Positions 1 through 3,623 of a stretch of 5,548 nt of DNA are shown here, one piece after another; position 1 is the first letter of the stretch; each line of letters begins with the position of its first letter. Source of the stretch: Bifidobacterium breve (GTDB taxonomy: Bacteria > Actinomycetota > Acidimicrobiia > Acidimicrobiales > Ilumatobacteraceae). The DNA lies in contig CALPPJ020000114.1 of assembly GCA_943325425.2 (NCBI GenBank), positions 1 through 5,548 on the forward strand. The letters run 5' to 3'. Both the position numbers and the translations under genes were made by a program. Under the pieces are notes generated by a model, which worked only from the letters and a program-made list of their open reading frames with translations, made no database searches and was not told the DNA's origin.

Positions 1-882
1 ACGAGCCGAAGATGAACCGTGAGAAATGATGCACACGCCGTCAACGCCCAACAAAATGGCTCCGCCCGTACTTTCGGGATCGACACTTTCGTACAACGGC
101 AATAACGCTGGGAACAAAGCATCGGCGTGCGGCTTATATTCTTCTTTGGCCGCAAACGCGGCCATCAAAGCCTTGATGAGCGTTTTCATTCCACCTTCAA
201 GTGTTTTCAAGACAACGTTGCCAGTGAACCCATCGGTGACTACGACGTCCACATTGTCTGACATGACGTCGCGACCTTCAACGTTGCCGATGAAGTTGAT
301 TCCGGTCGCGTTTGAGAGCAATTCGAAAGCTTCTTTGCGCAGCGAGTCACCTTTACCGGGTTCTTCGCCGATTGACAGCAGGCCGACGCGCGGATTTTCC
401 ACACCGTAGCGATGGTGTGAATACACCGAACCCATAATCGCAAACTGCACGAGCCATTCGGCGACAACTTCAGCGTTCGCACCCGCATCAAGCAAAACAG
501 TGGGGCGGCCACCTGGCACAGGAATGGGTGTGGCAATTGCTGGACGATTCACATTTTTGATACGCCCCATGCGCAACAACGCCGACGCCATCGTGGCTCC
601 GGTATTGCCAGCCGAAATCATCGCTGATGCCTTGCCATCGCGCACTGCTTCAGCCGCACGTACAAGAGTTGAATCTTTTTTTCGACGAACTCCGTAAGCC
701 GGGTCGTCATCCATTTCGATGACCTCAGAGGCAACAATCAATTCAAGATTGCCGCGACCTTCAAGATCTTCGGGGCCAACAAGAACAACAGGAATACCTA
801 GTTCAGCGGCCTGCAATGCTCCAGCAACGATTTGGCTCGGAGCAAAATCACCGCCCATGGCGTCGACGGCGATGGGCAACAT
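1..882 (-). CDS. plsX: Phosphate acyltransferase PlsX (3' end cut by window edge)
   Basis: PlsX makes acyl-phosphate from acyl-ACP and inorganic phosphate, the first committed step of the PlsX/PlsY route to phosphatidic acid; it is a peripheral protein on the inner face of the membrane. Translation from ATG at 882 gives 294 codons with family motifs in order: AVDAMGGDFAP (residues 5-15), SAGNTGA (90-96), LLDAGAN (130-136), GLLSIGEEPGKG (167-178), NFIGNVEGRD (196-205) and VVTDGFTGN (214-222). The last visible residues, ISHGSSSAR, match the usual near-C-terminal ISHG segment, so only about 30 residues of a roughly 330-residue protein are missing beyond position 1. The ATG places AVDAMGGD at its usual distance from the N-terminus. 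The Shine-Dalgarno is weak (GAG about 6 nt upstream). It follows rpmF by 38 nt, the classic rpmF-plsX pairing, and probably shares its transcript. Confidence 0.97.
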   Translation of the reverse strand, partial: MLPIAVDAMGGDFAPSQIVAGALQAAELGIPVVLVGPEDLEGRGNLELIVASEVIEMDDDPAYGVRRKKDSTLVRAAEAVRDGKASAMISAGNTGATMASALLRMGRIKNVNRPAIATPIPVPGGRPTVLLDAGANAEVVAEWLVQFAIMGSVYSHHRYGVENPRVGLLSIGEEPGKGDSLRKEAFELLSNATGINFIGNVEGRDVMSDNVDVVVTDGFTGNVVLKTLEGGMKTLIKALMAAFAAKEEYKPHADALFPALLPLYESVDPESTGGAILLGVDGVCIISHGSSSAR

Positions 883-920
883 AAAAATCTCAGACGAAGA
901 ACTGTCAGACGATGTCTGGA

Positions 921-1097
921 TCAGACTTCGATAGCGACGCGGTTCTTGTACCAGCCGCATGCCTTACACACGGTGTGTGGCAACTTGGCTGAACCACAAC
1001 GCGGGCACAAGCTGCGCGACGGGGCTTCAAGCTTCCAGGCTCCAGCCTGATGGCTGTGGCCTTTCATTTTCGATTTTTTTCTTTTCGGAACGGCCAC
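921..1097 (-). CDS. rpmF: 50S ribosomal protein L32 (zinc-ribbon form)
   Basis: A 58-residue basic protein of the large ribosomal subunit. It starts MAVPKRKKSK, the standard L32 N-terminus, continues with a His/Gln/Ala stretch, and carries a four-cysteine zinc ribbon, CPRC (31-34) and CKAC (44-47), followed by GWYKNRVAIEV. Because all four cysteines are present this is the zinc-binding (C+) type rather than the cysteine-free paralogue that some actinobacteria use under zinc limitation. The start is GTG at 1097, supported by a strong GAGGAG Shine-Dalgarno 9 nt upstream. It lies between yceD (104 nt away, upstream) and plsX (38 nt away, downstream). The yceD-rpmF-plsX order is conserved widely in bacteria. 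Confidence 0.97.
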   Translation of the reverse strand: MAVPKRKKSKMKGHSHQAGAWKLEAPSRSLCPRCGSAKLPHTVCKACGWYKNRVAIEV

Positions 1098-1201
1098 GGC
1101 GCACTTCTCCTCGTAATAGCCCTTGGAGATTAGCGGTAATCAGGCGAGATCCCTACCCCAACACGGCAACTCTCTGGGTGATCTGGAAATTAATCGGGCA
1201 A
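1098..1201 (-). promoter_or_regulatory. yceD-rpmF intergenic region, possible rpmF leader
   Basis: This is the only gap over 40 nt in the minus-strand gene run, so an extra promoter or leader for the ribosomal protein gene would be expected here. I see no promoter with convincing -35 and -10 boxes. A weak inverted repeat is present: agatc at 1147-1151 and gatct at 1180-1184, with ccc/ggg runs just inside, which could form a short interrupted hairpin in the RNA. No T-run follows it, so it does not look like an intrinsic terminator. A regulatory role is inference from spacing only. Confidence 0.25.
1107..1112 (-). promoter_or_regulatory. Strong ribosome binding site of rpmF
   Basis: On the minus strand this reads GAGGAG, 9 nt before the GTG start of rpmF. 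It is the clearest Shine-Dalgarno in the minus-strand gene run and fixes the GTG at 1097 as the start. Its strength fits an abundant ribosomal protein that must be made in larger amounts than its neighbours. Confidence 0.8.
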
Positions 1202-1215
1202 TTATTCGGGCAATT
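1194..1215. repeat. Short tandem direct repeat at the yceD stop codon
   Basis: Two identical 10-base copies of tcgggcaatt lie at 1194-1203 and 1206-1215, a period of 12 bases. On the minus strand the yceD stop TAA sits at the junction, so the last codons (Leu-Pro-Glu-stop) are followed at once by a second in-frame Leu-Pro-Asp-stop. The simplest reading is a small slippage duplication that left a second, unused stop. Confidence 0.7.
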
Positions 1216-1714
1216 GGTCACGTAAGGCGTCGAGAGCGGCCCAGCGTGAGTCAATTTGGGGTGCCACACAGTTGCATTCTGCGTTATTGAGGTCAATTCC
1301 GCAGGTCGGACACAGCCCCGCACAGTCAATTCGGCACAACGGAGCATCTGGGAGCTCAATCAGGACTGTTTCGCGCACCATGGGAGCCAAATCAATCTGA
1401 TCATTATGGATTGCGAAGGCATCGGGGTCGGTCACGACCAATTGGTACAGCTCGTGAACCTCAATATCAAGCACCGACCCGACCGGCTGCAGGCAACGAC
1501 GACATTCGCTATGAAACTCGGCTTCAATATGCCCATTCACGACAATTCCGTCGGAAAGACTCTCGCATTGAACTTCCACTGTGATCTCGGTTCCAGGTAC
1601 TAAACGGGGGTCGTCAAGTTCAAGAAGTCCTGGCAATAACGAAATCTCGACCTCTTTGGCCGTCCCGGGACGCCGCAGCATCTCGAGGGCATTGACTAAA
1701 AGGGGGTTTCTCAC
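1202..1714 (-). CDS. yceD: YceD/DUF177 family protein
   Basis: A 170-residue cytoplasmic protein of the DUF177 (YceD) family, which in bacteria and plastids is tied to 23S rRNA processing or accumulation and is almost always encoded next to rpmF. The N-terminus NPLLVNALEMLRRPGT (3-18) is typical of actinobacterial members. The middle contains SECRRCL (69-75). The C-terminal signature is PLCRIDCAGLCPTCGIDLN (125-143), then CNC (147-149) and DSRWAALDAL (155-164). The Cys pairs at 71/74, 127/131, 135/138 and 147/149 suggest zinc binding. The start is GTG at 1714, overlapping the sepIVA-like stop by 4 nt (GTGA), which implies translational coupling. An internal ATG (Met12) would delete conserved residues. 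The exact biochemical role of the family remains unsettled. Confidence 0.93.
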   Translation of the reverse strand: MRNPLLVNALEMLRRPGTAKEVEISLLPGLLELDDPRLVPGTEITVEVQCESLSDGIVVNGHIEAEFHSECRRCLQPVGSVLDIEVHELYQLVVTDPDAFAIHNDQIDLAPMVRETVLIELPDAPLCRIDCAGLCPTCGIDLNNAECNCVAPQIDSRWAALDALRDQLPE

Positions 1715-2331
1715 CGGCCCGAAGTGTTGTCTTGGTCGAAGAAAATGGCACCCGAGTCATCGGAATACGACTCAACGATCGGTTCGTCATTCAGTGACAA
1801 CGAACCCTCGTCTTGACGTTCACCAATTGACAAGCGACGACGACCCGTGGCCACTGTCTTCACCAGCTTGTCGAGCAGAATCTCAAAACTGGCCAACCGC
1901 TGATCAAGGAAATCTTCCATCTCGTTCTTCACGCGACGGGCATCATCGTCAGCCGCTTCGGCAATTTGGCGGGCCCGTTGTTCGGCGGCACGCACGACTT
2001 CGGCACGTTGCACGAAGCGTTCAGCCTGCACCTTGGCCGCTTCGATGACTTCATCGGCCTCACGGCGGGTGCGGGCAATGAATTCATCGCGTTCTTTCAT
2101 CATCCAACGGGCTTGACGAAGTTCATCAGGCAAACGATGGAGAGCCTCTTCGAGAATCTCAATGATTTCGTCACGGTCGATACGTGGCGTTGACGACAAC
2201 GGCATATTTGGCGCGGTTGCGATGATGTCAATGGCTCGGCGCAACAAAACGCCCGAATCGCCGATCTGCTCATTTACCCCGCGGTCGTATGAGCCGGTGT
2301 CGTCATCAAAGTCGTCAAAATCTGGTTTCAT
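1711..2331 (-). CDS. sepIVA: SepIVA-like DivIVA-domain coiled-coil septation protein
   Basis: A 206-residue soluble protein rich in Glu, Arg and Ala with long helical heptad-like stretches at about residues 52-165. Segment 28-60 (VLLRRAIDIIATA..., then IDRDEIIEIL) followed by LPDELRQA resembles the N-terminal part of mycobacterial SepIVA. The FLDQRLASFEILLDKL...TVATGRRRL stretch (141-167) aligns by eye with the SepIVA C-terminal segment. In mycobacteria SepIVA is an essential DivIVA-domain protein acting in septation and envelope growth, encoded directly before the DUF177 gene, as here. It overlaps coaD by 4 nt (ATGA) and yceD by 4 nt. Differences are a shorter coiled coil than I recall for the roughly 245-residue mycobacterial protein, an Asp-rich head (DFDDFDDDTG, 4-13) and an acidic Ser-rich tail. 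No transmembrane segment is visible. General DivIVA-like or AtpF-like coiled coils are the alternative label. Confidence 0.78.
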   Translation of the reverse strand: MKPDFDDFDDDTGSYDRGVNEQIGDSGVLLRRAIDIIATAPNMPLSSTPRIDRDEIIEILEEALHRLPDELRQARWMMKERDEFIARTRREADEVIEAAKVQAERFVQRAEVVRAAEQRARQIAEAADDDARRVKNEMEDFLDQRLASFEILLDKLVKTVATGRRRLSIGERQDEGSLSLNDEPIVESYSDDSGAIFFDQDNTSGR

Positions 2332-2861
2332 GAGTTTCTTTCAGAACTGGGACGGAAGTCTGCCGCAGGTTCTCCAAAGATACCTGCCAAAGCAGCGGCG
2401 ACTGGACCAGGCACCAAATGACCGATCTGACCATGGTGCTGGGCGATATCGCGAATGAACCGACTACTAATGAAAGACTGGCCCGGTCGGCATGGCAAAT
2501 ACACCGTCCGCATACCCGAAACTGAGTAGTTCGTATGCGCCATTTGCTGCTCTACCTCAAAATCGCCAGGGTTTCGCAACCCTTTGACGATGAAATTGAC
2601 CTGCTCAGCACGGGCGGCGTCGACCGCAAGTCCAGGATGCGCTGCGACTTTGACGGTGGGCAAATGGGCCACACAGGCCCGAACCAAATCAACTCGACGG
2701 CCAAGATCAATCAGACCACTGGGTTTTTGCGGATTGTGCATCACGGCGATGACAACCGCCCCAAAGAGTTCCACTGACTGCTCGACAACATCAAGGTGCC
2801 CGTTGTGGAACGGGTCAAAACTGCCCGGATACAGAGCCGTGAGAGCAGATGAGGCAACCAT
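2328..2861 (-). CDS. coaD: Phosphopantetheine adenylyltransferase CoaD
   Basis: CoaD joins ATP and 4'-phosphopantetheine to give dephospho-CoA and pyrophosphate, the penultimate step of coenzyme A synthesis, as a cytoplasmic hexamer in known members. The 177-residue product has the nucleotidyltransferase signature YPGSFDPFHNGH (11-22), the VKGLRNPGDFEVEQQMAHTN segment (92-111) and the ATP-contacting QSFISSRFIRDIA (128-140). Compared with E. coli, where these motifs read IRGLR and FISSSLVKEVA, the first Arg is Lys (93) and the third Ser is Arg (134). The C-terminus runs about 15 residues past the usual roughly 160-residue length. ATG at 2861 is the only start close to the motif; its Shine-Dalgarno is poor. 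It follows rsmD by 21 nt, a frequent bacterial pairing, and its TGA overlaps the next gene's ATG. Confidence 0.96.
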   Translation of the reverse strand: MVASSALTALYPGSFDPFHNGHLDVVEQSVELFGAVVIAVMHNPQKPSGLIDLGRRVDLVRACVAHLPTVKVAAHPGLAVDAARAEQVNFIVKGLRNPGDFEVEQQMAHTNYSVSGMRTVYLPCRPGQSFISSRFIRDIAQHHGQIGHLVPGPVAAALAGIFGEPAADFRPSSERNS

Positions 2862-2882
2862 GCAGTCTTTACGGTAGCGGTT

Positions 2883-3419
2883 TTAGTCGTCAGTACGTTG
2901 CAAAAAGGCCATCCACGCTCGCCCATATCGTTTGGATCGAATGGCTTGCCAACCCTCGGGGGGCGCAATTTCGCGGCTGCTCTCGGCGACCACTACTCCA
3001 CCTGGAGCCATGACCATGTCAAGTACCTTCAAGAGGTCGGCCCAGCGGTCAAAGTCGTAGGGGGGATCGGCCAAAACCAGGTCAACATTGCGAAGCGCCA
3101 CGACATGTGTCATGACGTCACCGGACAACACTGTCGTCTTTTCAGTGAGTTGCAACGTCTTGATGTTGTGACGAATCGAGTCAAGAGCTTTACGGTCGCG
3201 CTCCAAAAAGGCGCACGACGATGCACCTCGCGACAAAGCCTCAATCCCCAAGGCCCCACTTCCGGCAAACAGATCAACGACTTTGGCACCGTCAACTGCG
3301 CCCAGACTCATCAACGAATTAAATGTTGCTTCTCGGGCACGATCGGTCGTGGGTCTCGTCGCCTCACCCTCTGGGGCAACGATGGGTCGACCACGCAAGG
3401 TTCCGGCAACAACACGCAT
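2883..3419 (-). CDS. rsmD: 16S rRNA (guanine966-N2)-methyltransferase RsmD
   Basis: RsmD uses S-adenosylmethionine to methylate the N2 of G966 in 16S rRNA during small-subunit assembly. Numbered from ATG 3419 (178 residues), the protein begins MRVVAGTLRGRPI, as most family members do. It has RPTTDRARE (22-30), the SAM-binding motif DLFAGSGALGIEALSRGA (49-66), an acidic strand end FLER (71-74), the catalytic LADPPY (116-121; the D/N-PPY motif of N-methyltransferases) and YGRAWMAFLQR near the end. An in-frame TTG at 3446 would add nine residues and has AGGAG 4 nt upstream, whereas the ATG has no visible Shine-Dalgarno; conservation favours the ATG, the ribosome site favours the TTG. It is the first gene of the minus-strand run, so the operon promoter should lie beyond it, inside the divergent small gene. 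Confidence 0.95.
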   Translation of the reverse strand: MRVVAGTLRGRPIVAPEGEATRPTTDRAREATFNSLMSLGAVDGAKVVDLFAGSGALGIEALSRGASSCAFLERDRKALDSIRHNIKTLQLTEKTTVLSGDVMTHVVALRNVDLVLADPPYDFDRWADLLKVLDMVMAPGGVVVAESSREIAPPEGWQAIRSKRYGRAWMAFLQRTDD

Positions 3420-3425
3420 AGAACC

Positions 3426-3623
3426 ATGATACGGCAGACTGTACAAGTGACTCCTGAGGCGGAAATCGTGTGTGTTGATTGTGGAGGTCGTTGTTATCTC
3501 ACGTCATATCCGCCCGAGGATGGTCTGTGGTTTCCGGGCGACATCGTGACCTACAAGTGCCGCGATTGCCTCGACCGGTGGGATTTGGTACTTCCCGAAG
3601 AGGACAACGACTTTGATTCGTAA
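3426..3623 (+). CDS. Small zinc-ribbon-like protein of unknown function
   Basis: From ATG 3426 this encodes 65 residues. Two CxxC pairs, CVDC (16-19) and CRDC (45-48), are spaced like the knuckles of a zinc ribbon, with an extra Cys at 23. Between them is an aromatic/Pro/Gly stretch (SYPPEDGLWFPGD, 27-39), and the tail is acidic (PEEDNDFDS). A single small metal-binding domain is the most that can be said; no enzyme or DNA-binding signature is visible. The start is uncertain: GTG 3447 gives 58 residues, and GTG 3468 gives 51 residues with GAGG 8 nt upstream, though the latter leaves only one residue before the first Cys. It diverges from rsmD with almost no intergenic space, and its last 11 nt overlap the start of the membrane protein gene, suggesting co-expression. 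I do not recognise the family. Confidence 0.72.
   Translation: MIRQTVQVTPEAEIVCVDCGGRCYLTSYPPEDGLWFPGDIVTYKCRDCLDRWDLVLPEEDNDFDS
3451..3459. promoter_or_regulatory. Back-to-back Shine-Dalgarno-like sequences between divergent genes
   Basis: The nine bases ctcctgagg read AGGAG on the minus strand (complement of 3451-3455), 4 nt before the TTG at 3446 that is in frame with rsmD. On the plus strand they contain GAGG (3456-3459), 8 nt before the in-frame GTG at 3468 of the small zinc-ribbon gene. If both are used, the whole intergenic space is 21 bp and holds little but two ribosome sites. If the upstream ATGs are used instead, these are chance matches inside or beside coding sequence. Confidence 0.4.
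3598..3604 (+). promoter_or_regulatory. Ribosome binding site deciding a TTG start
   Basis: The sequence AAGAGGA lies inside the last codons of the small zinc-ribbon gene and ends 8 nt before TTG 3613, the first possible start codon in the open frame of the membrane protein. No ATG or GTG exists in that frame between the preceding stop at 3547 and the first membrane segment. Spacing and strength make the TTG the best start and suggest translational coupling to the upstream gene. Confidence 0.7.

Noticed and set aside
1067..1085. T-rich run that could look like a terminator tail
   Set aside because: It is the complement of the Lys/Arg-rich N-terminal codons of rpmF (KRKKSK) and has no GC-rich hairpin beside it.
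1256..2048. Two plus-strand open frames of 115 and 155 codons opposite yceD and sepIVA-like
   Set aside because: They lie antisense to genes supported by motifs and tight overlaps; the translations lack recognisable domains.
2898..3425. Long plus-strand open frame running into the small zinc-ribbon gene from inside rsmD
   Set aside because: It is antisense to a clearly recognised rsmD, its translation has no recognisable domain, and only the part from 3426 on has a motif (paired CxxC). I treat the upstream part as a chance open frame.
3470..3560. Promoter for the rsmD gene run inside the small zinc-ribbon gene
   Set aside because: Only weak -10-like matches (for example GATAAC on the minus strand) without an acceptable -35; not strong enough to annotate.
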